From: Liolophura sinensis | Lineage: Eukaryota > Mollusca > Polyplacophora > Chitonida > Chitonidae | Length of the DNA: 64,000 nucleotides | Direction: 5' to 3' | Assembly (NCBI RefSeq): GCF_032854445.1 | Contig: NC_088307.1 | Location: 26,884,547 to 26,948,546 of the forward strand | Part shown: piece after piece, positions 22,319 through 33,489 of the stretch | How the letters are laid out: each line of letters starts with the position of its first letter | How positions within the stretch are numbered: position 1 is the stretch's first letter | Notes under the pieces: generated by a model | Told to the model about the DNA's origin: nothing | The model's input: the letters and a program-made list of their open reading frames with translations, nothing else | Databases searched by the model: none | Program-made: the position numbers and the translations under genes

Positions 22319-22923
22319 CCCCCGTGGGGTTTCCGGGGTCATAAGAATAGGACATCAGCCCTCTAGGCAAGCTTGTCGTAAAAATCGACTAACCTAGAGC
22401 TCTCCTGCGTGAGTCCGGTGAATACAATAGGCTCACATCTTCTCGGTTGTGTGAGAGGCAATCGGGAAGTGACCTGTTTGCCGTGGGTTGCGACCCGTAA
22501 TCTTCGAGGATGGGATCCTGGTGGCTGAAGGTGTGTTGGTATTGCGAGATCCTCACGTCCAACACGCCACTTTGGCCCTTACTTGGAGAGAGACGGGAGG
22601 TCGGATGGGCCCGGTCCGATCAATCGGCTGGTCACGTCAAACCCTTAGAGATGATCTCGTTTGTCATTTCTTTCACTTACTGTGATGTGAAATTGGTATT
22701 TCCCCAAATGCTCTTCTCTGGGATCGATGTAGAAGGCGGTGGCTAATGGGTCAATCGAGTAGATTGAGTTTAACCTTGTCGGTATAGCTCAATCTGTTCG
22801 AGTATACCTTGCGTGGATTCCCTGTTTCTAATTTCTGCTGGACATCCGCAGAGGTAGATTCGCCTTTGTTGGCACTCCGTGGCGGGTGGGGGACACGTAA
22901 GGTGAATTCTTACTATATCAATT
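22319..22923 (+). promoter_or_regulatory. 5' UTR / probable internal promoter, copy E
   Basis: The first 320 bp match C and D; hairpin arms are 22361-22367 and 22393-22399. The downstream half (from about 22640) is of the type shared with G (ending ggcgggtgggggacacg) and differs from C and D, which supports subfamilies defined by the 5' UTR. Confidence 0.6.
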
Positions 22924-24228
22924 ATGTCTTCCTCAAAAACCATATCAAATGCTCCAGTAAACACCGCAAAAAACGTAAAAATGAGGAACTTCTGGAAATA
23001 GGCAATGGAGCGGACAGTTGGCCGGCTTTCATTGCTTTATCAACGAAAAACGACCAACGCCCTGCGTCTAAACTTGATCCATTCGCTCTAAAAAAAACAA
23101 TAGAAGGTGCAGCTGGTAAAGTTAAAAACGTAAAAAAATTAAGATCTGGCGATATCCTTATTGAATGTTTCCGAAAACAGCAGGCATTCAATTTATTATC
23201 ATTGAATTCCGTTTTGGACGTGCCTGTTTTTGCCTCGCCACATAAATCCCTAAATAGCAGCAAGGGCATCATACGTGACAGGGATCGGGATCTGATTGAC
23301 CTGTCTGAAGAAAAGATTTGTGCTGAATTAAAGTCTGAGGGTGTTACCAATGTTAAACGTTTCGTTACGAAAAAATCTGGCAACATCATTAAACTCAACA
23401 CTTACTTATTAACATTCAACAGCATATCACATCCGTCATCCATTTACATTGGCCCGTACAGGGTTCGCATTGACCTGTACATTCCCAACCCGACAAGGTG
23501 TTTTACGTGCCAAAAATTTGGCCACGGCAAGGGCCAATGTATAAATAAATTGATTTGTTTCTGATGCGGGAAGGAAGGTCATGAGGGTTTCGACTGCAGT
23601 GACACATTTAAATGTTGTAATTGCAGTGGAGATCATATGGCCTCCTCTAAAGACTGTCCATTATTCCTAAAAGAAAAACAGATAGTTACTTTAAAAGTTA
23701 AAAATAACATCCCGTACCAGGAAGCACGCAAATTAGTGTGCAATACATCACAGGCTTTGTTTTGAAATGTGGTCAAGCGAGTTACAACATCTGTTGCTAC
23801 TCAGGCATCACTCACTTGGCCAATTGGAAACGATCAGCCCCAAACCATATCCGCTCAAACTTCTGTTAAACCTGCAGCCCAGCCTAAATATAGCTCTTGT
23901 TCTACACAAACTATATCAACAAGTTCCGAAACTCCAAAAAATATAGAACAACGTAAAACAGCTGAACCCAATAAATTCCCAGACAAAAAGCCAAGCAAAG
24001 GAACGAATAATAATAATAATAAACCTAGTGGTCCTAGGTTCTTCCAAGGCCACCAGGGACCCTATCCAAACTTTTAATAGGTTTGGATCGTTGGAGGATG
24101 TCGATCCTTCAACATCAGACGCGGAAGTGATGGATACATCACCCGCACCAGGGAGATCTTGCAGCCGATCTCCAAGGAAGGGTCGACCTCGGTCCAAGCA
24201 TAAATCTCCTATACGCCTACCTCCATAA
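22924..24228 (+). pseudogene. ORF1 (gag-like), copy E
   Basis: The ATG at 22924 gives MSSSKTISNAPV, then a frame change near 22965-22975 leads into KRKNEELLEIGN and the usual SWPAFIALSTKN block. Zinc knuckle 1 is intact (CFTCQKFGHGKGQC, about 23500). The next is split by AGA to TGA at 23562-23564, which leaves CGKEGHEGFDC downstream. Knuckle 3 is CNCSGDHMASSKDC. A second TGA is at about 23763 and a frame change near 24040. The protein tail keeps KSPIRLPP and the UAAUG junction. Confidence 0.86.
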
Positions 24229-24230
24229 TG
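24226..24230 (+). promoter_or_regulatory. UAAUG stop-start junction, copy E
   Basis: Stop TAA at 24226-24228 overlaps ATG at 24228-24230. Preserved although ORF1 and ORF2 are both broken in this copy. Confidence 0.7.
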
Positions 24231-27200
24231 TCTTCCTTAGATAAAATTATACAGTGGAATTGTCGAGGTCTTAAGGCAAATTTTATTGAAATAACACAGC
24301 TAGTTCAATCTTTCAACCCAGTTGCCCTGTGTCTTCAGGAAACTCACCTGAAGACATCTGACAAAGATAAAATAACTCTTAAAAATTATTCCCTTTATAG
24401 CACATATTGTATTGAAGAAGAGCGAGCTGCAGGCGGCTCCTCGATCTTCATAAATAACAATATTATCCACAGCCCTGTAGCTCTGAATACAGAGCTTCAA
24501 GCTGTGGCGGTTCGTGTTTCATTATATGAAACAGTCACATTATGTTCGGTGTATATACCTCCGAACACCTCTTTGTCAGCTTTTCAGTTACACAATTTAA
24601 AAGAACAGTTACCTAAACCGTTTATAATATTGGGAGATTTTAATTCCCATAACCCTCTATGGGGCAGTAACAACATAAATAATAAGGGCAAGATAGCAGA
24701 AGACTTCTTATCGAATGGTGAACTGTGTTATTTCAATGATGGGTCTAACACCTATTTACATCCGGGTAATGGCACTTATTCTGCTATCGATCTCACTATC
24801 ACGGATCTATCCCTTCTCCTTGATTTTTCTTGGAAGGTGCATGACGATCTTTGTGGTAGTGACCATTTTCCTATTATCCTAGAGCATATCACTTCTAATT
24901 CTTTAGAACGTGTAGCTAGGTGAAAATTCGATAAAGCAGATTGGATCGCATTTGAGATGTTCTGTGAGGCTGATATCACCTCAGAGACTCTCAATGCAGC
25001 AGATGATCCAATATTAAAATTTAACGAGCTTGTTTTACGAGCTGCCGATAGAACTATCCCTAAGACCTCGACAAATCCAAAATCCAAAAGTAAACCCTGG
25101 TATGATAAGGACTGTCGCAAAGCCATTAAGGACTGCAAAAAGGCCGAGCGAAATTTTAATATATGTCCTACTGATAATAACTTAAACCAGGTTCGTATTT
25201 TTAGAGCTAAGGCTCGTCGATTACTCAAATTCAAGAGACGATCTTGTTGGCGGAACTTTGTTTCAGGCATTACGTCAAAAACACCCATGCGTAAGGTCTG
25301 GAACATGGTTCAGAAACTTAAGGGCAAAAATAATAAAGCAAAAGTTCAGCATTTAAAAGATGGAGATAATATATTAACATCTCCATCTGATATAGCCAAT
25401 AAATTAGCTGAAACAATATCCAACAAATCTTCTTCTAAAAACTATACTAAAAAATTCCAACATATTAAAAACCAGAAGGAAAAAAACTAAATTGCCCTTT
25501 TCTTCTAGAAATTTAGAAGAGTATAATTGTTCATTTAATATCGAGGAACTTAGATCTGCATTAAAAAAGGCCCACGATACTGCTTGTGGTCCTGATAATG
25601 TGTATTATAAGTTTCTGAACCATTTACCACCTGAGCCACTGAAGACTCTCTTGGATTTGATTAATGATATTTGGATAACTGGTTCCCAAACCGGGTAAGG
25701 ATCATACTGATCCAAATAATTACCGTCCCATAGCTCTTACTAGCTGTGTCTGTAAGACTATGGAACGGATGATTAATGATAGACTTGTTTGGTTTCTTGA
25801 AACCAACAAGCTTTTATCTAACATTCAATGTGGTTTTCGTCAAGGTCGATCTACTTTAGATCACCTTGTTCGATTTGAAACTTTTATTCGTGATGGTTTT
25901 GTTAATAATGAACATGTGGTGTCCATATTTTTTGACCTTGAAAAGGCTTACGACACCACATGGAAATATGGTATTTTAAAAGATCTTGCGGATATGAGTC
26001 TTAAAGGTCGATTACCTATATTTATAGCAGAATTTTTATCCGATCGTCAGTTTAAGGTACGGGTTGGGTCCACTCTTTCTGACTCTTTTGAGCAGGAAAT
26101 GGGTGTACCCCAGGGCAGTATTCTATCACCAACTCTGTTCAGCATAAAAATAAATAGCCTAGCAAAAACATTAACATCGGGCACAGAGGGTTCTTTATAC
26201 GTGGATGATTTCCTTATATGCTACCGAGCTAAGAATATGAATAATATCGAACGTCAGTTGCAGGTTTGTCTCAACAAAATCGAGAAATGGGCAACTGAAA
26301 ACGGTTTTAGATTTTCAACGTCTAAAACCGTCGGTATGCATTTTTTGTAAGAAACGGAAACTTCATCTTGATCCCGAGGTTAATTTTTCTGGTAAACAGA
26401 TTAAAATTGTTGGAGAAACAAAATTGTTAGGTATAATATTTGATAGTAAACTATCTTTTATACCTCATATAAAAATGCTTAAAGCTAAATGTACAAAGGC
26501 ACTGGATATAATTAAGGTCGTGTCTAGCACCGATTGGGGTGCTGACCGATCAGTTTTACTTAATTTATATCGTCCTCTGGTGAGGTCTAAATTGGACTAT
26601 GGATCCATCATTTACGGTTCCGCTAGGAAGTCGTACATTAAAATGTTGGATCCTGTTCATCACCACGGTTTGAGGCTCAGCCTTGGTGCTTTTAGAACCT
26701 CACCAGTAGAAAGTTTATACGTGGGGGCAAATGAGCCTTCCTTATACAATCGACGTATAAAACTGAGCCTTCAATACGCTAGTAAGCTTGAAGCTCATCC
26801 AACAAACCCTGCATATGACTGTGTTTTCAATCCTTTTATATGTAGACAAATATATTAAATGTCCTAACAGGATCCCTTCGTTTGGTCTTCGCATACGGAA
26901 CCATATTGTGGGAGCTAACATCAAGCTGGAGGATATAGTTCCGGTGTCTTTTCCGGAGTCTCCTCCATGGCTTCTTCCATAAAACAAACTAATATTTGAT
27001 CTACGTAAATATAATAAATCCAATACAAATCCTCTTATAATTCAGCAAAGTTTTGCTGAAATCAAGGCTCATTATATGGATTACAAATTTATATACACTG
27101 ACGGGTCAAAGGATGGGGACAGGGTTGCGGCTGCGGCTGGGTAGAGCAGCGGGTCACTTCTCTTCGTCTGCCACCTTCATCTTCTATCTTTTCTGCAGAG

Positions 27201-27884
27201 GCCAGGGCTATACTCCTGGCCTGATCATATGTTTCCTCTGGGCATGTCCAGAGGGCAGTGATATGCAGCGACTCGCTGTCTTGCATTTTGGCGATTCAGA
27301 ATAATAAATTTAAAAATCCATTGATACTTGAGATAATAGCCAAACACCGAAAACTAATCAAAAGAGGTAAAGATATTATATTCTGTTGGATACCAAGTCA
27401 CACTGGTATCCATGGAAACACAGTCGTGGACAGGGAAGCGAAAGCTGCCCTATATAAACCTGTATCTCGGGTTAAATTCCCTTATACTGACGTGAAGTCT
27501 AATATTCTTAAATATATTCGTCGCCTTTGGCAGGGTGAATGAGACTTGCAAATCCATAATAAACGGCATGCCATTCATCCTGTCATTGGCTACAATGCAT
27601 ATACTTGTCAAATGTCTCGCAGAGACCAAGTAGTTTTAACGAGGTGTCGTATTGGGCATTCTCATCTGACACACAATTTCATCTTTGATGGGAGCAGTGC
27701 TCCCGAGTGTGTTGGATGTGATACTCAATACGGCATCAGACATATCTTGGTTGACTGTGTAGACTTTGCCCATGTTCGGCAAAGGTTCTACACGGTCAAC
27801 TCTATATATGATTTATTTGACAGCATCGCTGGCGATGTTGTCATAAATTATTTGAAGGCCATTGGCCTATATCATAAAATATAA
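24228..27884 (+). pseudogene. ORF2 (EN-RT-RNase H), copy E
   Basis: Begins MSSLDKIIQWNCRGLK with an intact endonuclease (QETHLK, GDFNSHNPLWGS, SDHFPI) until TGG to TGA at 24921-24923. An extra A near 25485 shifts the frame. About 41 nt are missing at 25684, which removes the conserved NFPPSWREACIIPV block; the join is at a shared ggt. RT motifs A, B and C (YVDDFL) survive at 25930-26215. Frame changes occur near 26345, 26415 and 26840, a stop near 26980, a deletion near 27140 in RNase H, TGA near 27224 and TGG to TGA at 27540-27542. The C-terminus ends at the usual YHKI stop. Confidence 0.9.
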
Positions 27885-28152
27885 ATTTTAATTGTCATAT
27901 ATATCTATAGATAAACAGTTATATACATATATATTTGTACATGTACTATAACCCTGGTTCTCGAGTTTTAAATATTATTTTTCTTTTATACGATTTTAAA
28001 CATGTCTGTACTTTTTGTTTTACTTTTGGTGTTCATATTATCATATCGAAAACCTTAACCGTCTCGCGTTTTTCACCTTGTTCTCGCCACGATATGGCTG
28101 AAATATTGCCGATGTGGCGTTAAGCCATAATCATTCATTCATTCATTCATTT

Positions 28153-28618
28153 ATTCATCCTGTCATTGGCTTTAATTCATATACACTTGATATGTCTCGT
28201 AGAGACCAAGTAGTTTTAACGAGATGCCGTATTGGACATTCTCGTCTAACACACAATTTCATCTTGGATGGGAGCAGTGCTCCCGAGTGTGTTGAATGTG
28301 ATGCTTAATATGGCATTAAACATATTCTGTTTGACTGTGTAGACTTTCCCCATGTTTGGCAAAGGTTCTACACAGTCAACTCTATATATGATTTATTTGA
28401 CAGCATCGCTGTAATATATAACCCTGGTTTTCGAGTTTTGACTCTTATTTTTTCTTTTATGCGATTTTAAACATGTCTGTACTTTTTGTTTTACTTTTGA
28501 TGTTCATATTATCATATCGAAAACCTTAACCGTCTCTTGTTTTCACCTTGTTCTCGCCACGATATGGCTGAAACATTGCCGATGTTGCGTTAAGCCATAA
28601 TCATTCATTCATTCATTC
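28153..28618 (+). mobile_element. LINE copy D, 3' remainder
   Basis: D resumes with HPVIGFNSYTLDMSRR and the CX2C motif, then TAA (from CAA) at 28306-28308. Just after the DSIA codons (28411) about 110-130 nt are missing compared with the other copies: the end of ORF2 and the start of the 3' UTR. The 3' UTR then continues to an ATTC tail at about 28604-28618. Confidence 0.9.
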
Positions 28619-29528
28619 CAGAGGGCAGTGATATGCAGCGACTCGCTGTCTTGCATTTTGGCAATTCAGAATAATAGATTTAAAAATCCATTGATACTTG
28701 AGATAAAAACCAAACACCGAAAATTAATTAAAACAGGTAAAGATATTATATTCTGTTGGATACCAAGTCATGTTGGTATCCATGGAAACACAGTCGTGGA
28801 CAGGGAGGCAAAAGCTGCCCTATATAAACCTGTATCTCGGGTTAAATTCCCTTATACTCACGTGAAGTTTAATATTCTTAAATATATTCGTCGCCTTTGG
28901 CAGGGTGAATGAGACTTGCAGATCCATAATAAACTGCATGCCATTCATCCTGTCTTTGGCCACAATGCATATACTTGTCAAATGTCTCGCAGAGACCAAG
29001 TAATTTTAACGAGGTGTCGTATTGGGCATTCTCATCTGACACACAATTTCATCTTAGATGGGAGCGGTGCTCCCGAGTGTGTTGGATGTGATGCTGAATA
29101 CGGCATCAAACATATTCTTGGTTGACTGTGTAGACTTTGCTCATGTTCGGCAAAGGTTCTACACGGTCAACTCTATATATGATTTATTTGACAGCATCGC
29201 TGGCGATGTTGTCATCAATTATTTGAAGGCCATTGGCCTATATCATAAAATATAAATTTTAATTTTTATAAATATCTATAGATAAACAGTTATATACATA
29301 TATATTTGTACATGTACTATAACCCTGGTTCTCGAGTTTTAAATATTATTTTTCTTTTATACGATTTTAAACATGTCTGTACTTTTTGTTTTACTTTTGA
29401 TGTTCATATTATCATATCGAAACCCTTAACCGTCTCGCGTTTTCACCTTGTTCTCGCCACGATATGGCTGAAATATTGCCGATGTGGCGTTAAGCCATAA
29501 TCATTCATTCATTCATTCATTCATTCAT
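28619..29528 (+). mobile_element. LINE copy F, 5'-truncated, at the tail of D
   Basis: A 0.9-kb copy starting inside RNase H (RAVICSDSLSC frame) and ending in six or more ATTC units. It is very close to the end of E and shares E's stop in place of the Trp of GEW (28910-28912 here). It carries its own extra T near 29119, which breaks the C-terminal zinc motif. It joins D's ATTC tail directly, so it either inserted into that tail (a duplication there would be invisible) or arose by template switching or duplication. The 12-bp duplication after it belongs to D. Confidence 0.88.
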
Positions 29529-29540
29529 TCCAATTGTATT

Positions 29541-31542
29541 TACTTGGTAACATGCAAGAAGTTTGGTCAGCAGTATGTTGGGAAGACCACCCAGACACTA
29601 CATCTACGGGTGAACGGGTACCGTAAGTCCGTGCGCAAGAAACAATTGCTAATTGGCTACCATTTCTCTGCCTCCGACCATGACTGGGACCATTTCAGCA
29701 TTCAAATAATAGAATCGGTTTATCCATCAACAAAAATGAGACAGATGTCGATTTTGAAATCCGTGACCGTGAGCTTTTCTGGATGATAGAGATTGGTTCA
29801 GTCTTCCCATATGGGTTGAATGATAACGTTATGGGAATCGGCAATGTAACATCTAGCCAACCATATGAATCCATCGTAACAAATTTATTCAAATACCATA
29901 AACGTTGACCTCACAGTCATGGTAGGAGGAAGTTCAGCAGAAACATGATTCACAAAAACGTTACAATTAGCTATTTAGTAGGACTGTCGTATGACACCAA
30001 TAGCATTCATGCTCTACACACAGTATTATATGCACTGCCATTGAACTTGCTAAAACAGGTAGTTCAAGACGTATCCAATAACATACACAATTTTAATGTT
30101 CCACCTAATCTTGTACGTCTGTGTCAAGACATATCGTATTTTCGATTGTATCGCCCTGTAACTACAATTGAAACTCAACACGATCGACTCTTTCTGAAGA
30201 TAAAGTATTTTGACAGTGACCTTGATTTAATTAACCTACCACGCATCTTTGATGAACCTGATGTTCGTAGTGCTGTGCCCAATTACTTTAATATCCAAGA
30301 GCCACCTTGCATATCCTATGAGTATACAAAGCCTATCGCTTCCAAACTTTTCGATTATTCCCAGGCCATCAAGGAGTTCGATTTGGCGACGTATACTTTT
30401 GGTGGCTATAACTGTGATTGTGAATCCTCAGTTTTTACCTACGACAAATGTAAACATGTCCTGACTGGTGACCTTAATATTATTAGGAATCATGATCTAA
30501 GGAATCTCTCTGTGAGGGGTCCTAAGTATAGAAAAAAGAGAAATGTCAACATTCCATCAAACAAACAAAAATATCATCTCGGTACTTGAGGAGTATGTTA
30601 AAAAATGGTCAAAACGGGAGAAAGTGGATTCTTCGGTACTTAACGATTGGCTTGAGATTGTCAAAAAGAAATTTAGTTTAACTATACACCGTCTATACAT
30701 TGATGCTCTACCTAAAGTTAAACAGGTTCTGAACGATCCGACTGTGCAAGAACCACTCGCTGACCTTCATAGTAAATTTGTCATCACTGTAGCAAACAAG
30801 GCTCCTAATAATGTCATCTTTATTTGCAAGAATTATTATTATCAAATTCTTGTTTAAGAGCTATGTACATCTACAACAACATCCACGCATTCTATTACTA
30901 CATGTACTCTGGAGGAACTATTTAACAAACAGAAAACTTTTCTTAAAGAAAGGCGCATAAATTTACCTGCCCGTCACACAGAAATACCACAACTTTACTG
31001 GATTCCTAAAATGCATAAATCCCCATACAAGGCTCGATTTATTGCAGGTTCAAGAAGCTGTACCACCAAACTCTTGTCAACCCTACTTTCGAGAGCGTTT
31101 ACAAGAAGTAAAGTCATTTTGGAATAAGTATTGTTGTGCCATAACAAAAAATTCAGTTGTCAACTGCATGTGGATTCTTAACAACTCCAAAAGCCTTACA
31201 GAAGAATTTGGTGCTCATGTGCATATATCGTACAAAGAAGTACTCACATGGGATTTCTCTACTCTCTATACTACAATTCCTCACAAAGATCTAATTGAAA
31301 GAATATCGTCGTTAATTTTCTCGGTATTTACTAAAACAAGTCACCGTTACATTAACGTCAGAAGCAATAAAGCTTTCTTTAGTTCTACTCTTTATAAAGG
31401 TTACCACTCATGGGATGTTACATTATTTATTGAATTACTTTCATTTCCCATTAATAACATCTGTGTGAAATTAGGAGATACCATTTACCAACAGTGCATA
31501 GGTATTCCAATGGGTACCAATTGTGCGCCTCTTTTGCCAGAC
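29541..31542 (+). pseudogene. Naiad element 1, GIY-YIG endonuclease, CxC linker and RT fingers/palm
   Basis: Continuation of the Naiad ORF. The endonuclease starts IYLVTCKKFGQQYVGKT (GIY and YIG equivalents), then LHLRVNGYRKS with the conserved Arg, GYHFSASDHDWDHF, and RDRELFWMIEIG with the conserved Glu. The linker has GGYNCDCESS with the CxC pair at 30413-30421, the mark of Naiad-type elements. RT follows: KAPNNVIFICKNYYYQ, PQLYWIPKMHKS, SRSCTTK, motif A TWDFSTLYTTIPH (about 31246-31284) and motif B QCIGIPMGTNC (about 31495). Breaks: frame change near 29725, in-frame TGA at 29906-29908, frame change near 30560, GAA to TAA at 30855-30857, and a frame change near 31090. LINE copy G interrupts it at 31543. 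Confidence 0.87.
31530..31542. repeat. Target-site duplication of copy G (partner 37438-37450)
   Basis: The 13-mer tcttttgccagac ends the Naiad piece and recurs at 37438-37450. The first two bases may belong to G's ATTC tail. Removing 31543-37450 joins the Naiad frame as NCAPLLPD followed by LYLFSYE. Confidence 0.93.
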
Positions 31543-32145
31543 CCCCGTGGGGTTTCCGGGGTGATAAGAATAGGACCTCAGCCCTCTAGGCAAGCTTGTC
31601 GTAAAAGTCGACTAACCTAGAGCTCTCCTGTGTGAGCCCGGTGATTATAATAGGCTCACATCTTCTCGGTTGTGTGAGAGGCAATCGGGAAGCGACCTGT
31701 TTGCCGTGGGTTGCGACCCGTAATCTCCGAGGACGGGATCCTGGTGGCTGAGGGTGTGTTGGTCCTTGCGAGATCCTCACGCCCAACACGTCACTTTGGC
31801 CCTTACTTGGAGAGAGACGGGAGGTCGGATGGGCCCGGTCCGATCAATCGGCTGGTCATGTCTAGCCCTACACTTGATCCCGTTTGTTATTCTTTGTCTT
31901 ACCGAGATGTCAAGTTGGCTCTTCTTCAGAAGCACTTCCTTTGGGGTCAATGCAGAAGGCGGTGGCTAATGGGTCAATCGAGTAGATTGAATTTAACCTC
32001 TTGGTATAACTCAATCTGTTCGAGTATACCTTGCGTGGATTCCCTGTTTTTATCCTCTGCTGGTCATCCGCAGAGGTAGATTCGCCCTTGTTGGCACTCC
32101 GTGGCGGGTGGGGGACACGCAAGGTGAAATTAAAAAAAATATAAC
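31543..32145 (+). promoter_or_regulatory. 5' UTR / probable internal promoter, copy G
   Basis: Same layout as the other full-length copies: cccgtgggg start, hairpin arms at 31584-31590 and 31616-31622, and an E-like downstream half ending ggcgggtgggggacacg before an A-rich leader and the ORF1 ATG at 32146. Confidence 0.62.
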
Positions 32146-33487
32146 ATGGCTTCTTCTGAAATTACAACAGTCGTTGCTAAGAAAAGAAAAAATGAAGTTC
32201 CATTAGATATTGAAGGAGAAAATGCTTATTTTCCTACCTTCTTAGTAATATCTAATAAAAATGAAGGCAAAATGAAAATAAATCCATTTGTATTAAAAAA
32301 AACAATAGAAAGTTATGCTGGAACGTTAAAACAAGTTAAAAAAATGAAAATCTGGAACATTTTTGTTGGAAGTTTCCAGAAAACAGCAATATATAAATTT
32401 ACTAAAAATTCAAATATAGGAGAGCAGCCTGTTTCTGTTTCTCCACATAATACATTAAACTACTGTCATGGCATAATTCGGGACAGAGACCAGGACCTTA
32501 CTGAAATGACAGAGCAAGAAATATCTGAAGAACTTAAACATCAAGGAGTGATAAAGGTCAAACGCTTCATAATAAAACGAGATGAAAACCTGATCAAAAC
32601 GAACACTTACATGATAACTTTCAACAGACCTTCCCTTCCGTCATCTATATTTATCGGGCCATATAGTGTGAGGGTGGAGTTGTTTATACCTAACCCCACC
32701 CGGTGTTTCTCCTGCCAGCGGTTTGGTCATGGCAGGAGTCAATGCCGCAACACACTGGTCTGCTTTAGATGTGCGGGAGCAGGGCATGAGGGATTCGACT
32801 GCACAAAAACAATAAAATGTTTCAATTGTAGCGGAGCCCACATGGCCTCTTCTAAGGACTGCCCTCTTTTCAAAAAAGAAAAAGAAATTATAACCTTAAA
32901 ATGTAAAAATAATATATCCTATCAGGAAGCGAAGCGTATGGTCTCTGTCACGCATGGCCTTACAACATCTACTTTTGCCAACGTTGTAAGGAAAACCACT
33001 GTTTCTGTTGGGGTCCAAACAAATTTTACTTGGCCCATTGACAAAGAACAGCCACAGAAACTGGTCACGAAACCCGTAAATAAGACAGCCAGTTCATCAT
33101 CTCAGACTGATATCAACCCATCTAAAATACCTAATAATTTACCAAAGTATCCAGCACTTTCTTTATCTGACCACACTTCATGTGATAATAAATCTAAATC
33201 TAATAAACCCGTTGATTCTTCACAGAAAACAACGGGTGACAAAAATAAATCTGAGAAAAATCATAAAAAGGATAAACCTAGTGGCCCCCTGGAGCGTCCC
33301 TCTTAAGGCCACTAGGGACCCAATCCAAACTTATAATAAGTTTGGATCGTTGGAGGATGTCGATCCTTCAACTTCATGTGCAGACCTGATGGATACATCA
33401 TCTGCACCTGAGAGATCTCCTAGTAGATCCCCCAAAAAGGGTCGTCCTCGGTCAAGACATAAATCCCCAATACGTCTTCCTCCATAA
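32146..33487 (+). pseudogene. ORF1 (gag-like), copy G, one frameshift
   Basis: Nearly intact ORF1 beginning MASSEITTVVAKKRKNE. The N-terminal region is more diverged from C and D than the rest (KINPFVLKKTIESYAG; the usual RSGDILIE is MKIWNIFVG). Three zinc knuckles lie at about 32701-32865: CFSCQRFGHGRSQC, CFRCAGAGHEGFDC and CNCSGAHMASSKDC. The S/T/K/N-rich tail leads to GPLERPS, where one extra T near 33302 creates a stop (33304-33306); in the next frame the protein would continue through RDPIQTYNKFGSLED to KSPIRLPP and the stop at 33485-33487. About 447 residues if the extra T is ignored. It would bind element RNA. Confidence 0.9.
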
Positions 33488-33489
33488 TG
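33485..33489 (+). promoter_or_regulatory. UAAUG stop-start junction, copy G
   Basis: TAA at 33485-33487 overlaps ATG at 33487-33489, as in C, D and E. Confidence 0.72.

Larger units (their letters stand above)
22319..28152 (+). mobile_element. LINE copy E, full length, nested in copy D
   Basis: A 5.8-kb full-length element inserted in the ORF2 C-terminal region of D. It has all parts: 5' UTR, ORF1, UAAUG, ORF2, 3' UTR and ATTC tail (about 28131-28152). Its ORFs are the most decayed of the four full-length copies although it is younger than D by position, so its source may already have been defective or it decayed quickly. Confidence 0.95.

Noticed and set aside
28131-29528. ATTC-rich segments as a CRISPR array or satellite
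   Set aside because: They are the tetranucleotide tails of LINE copies E, D and F, each preceded by a 3' UTR.
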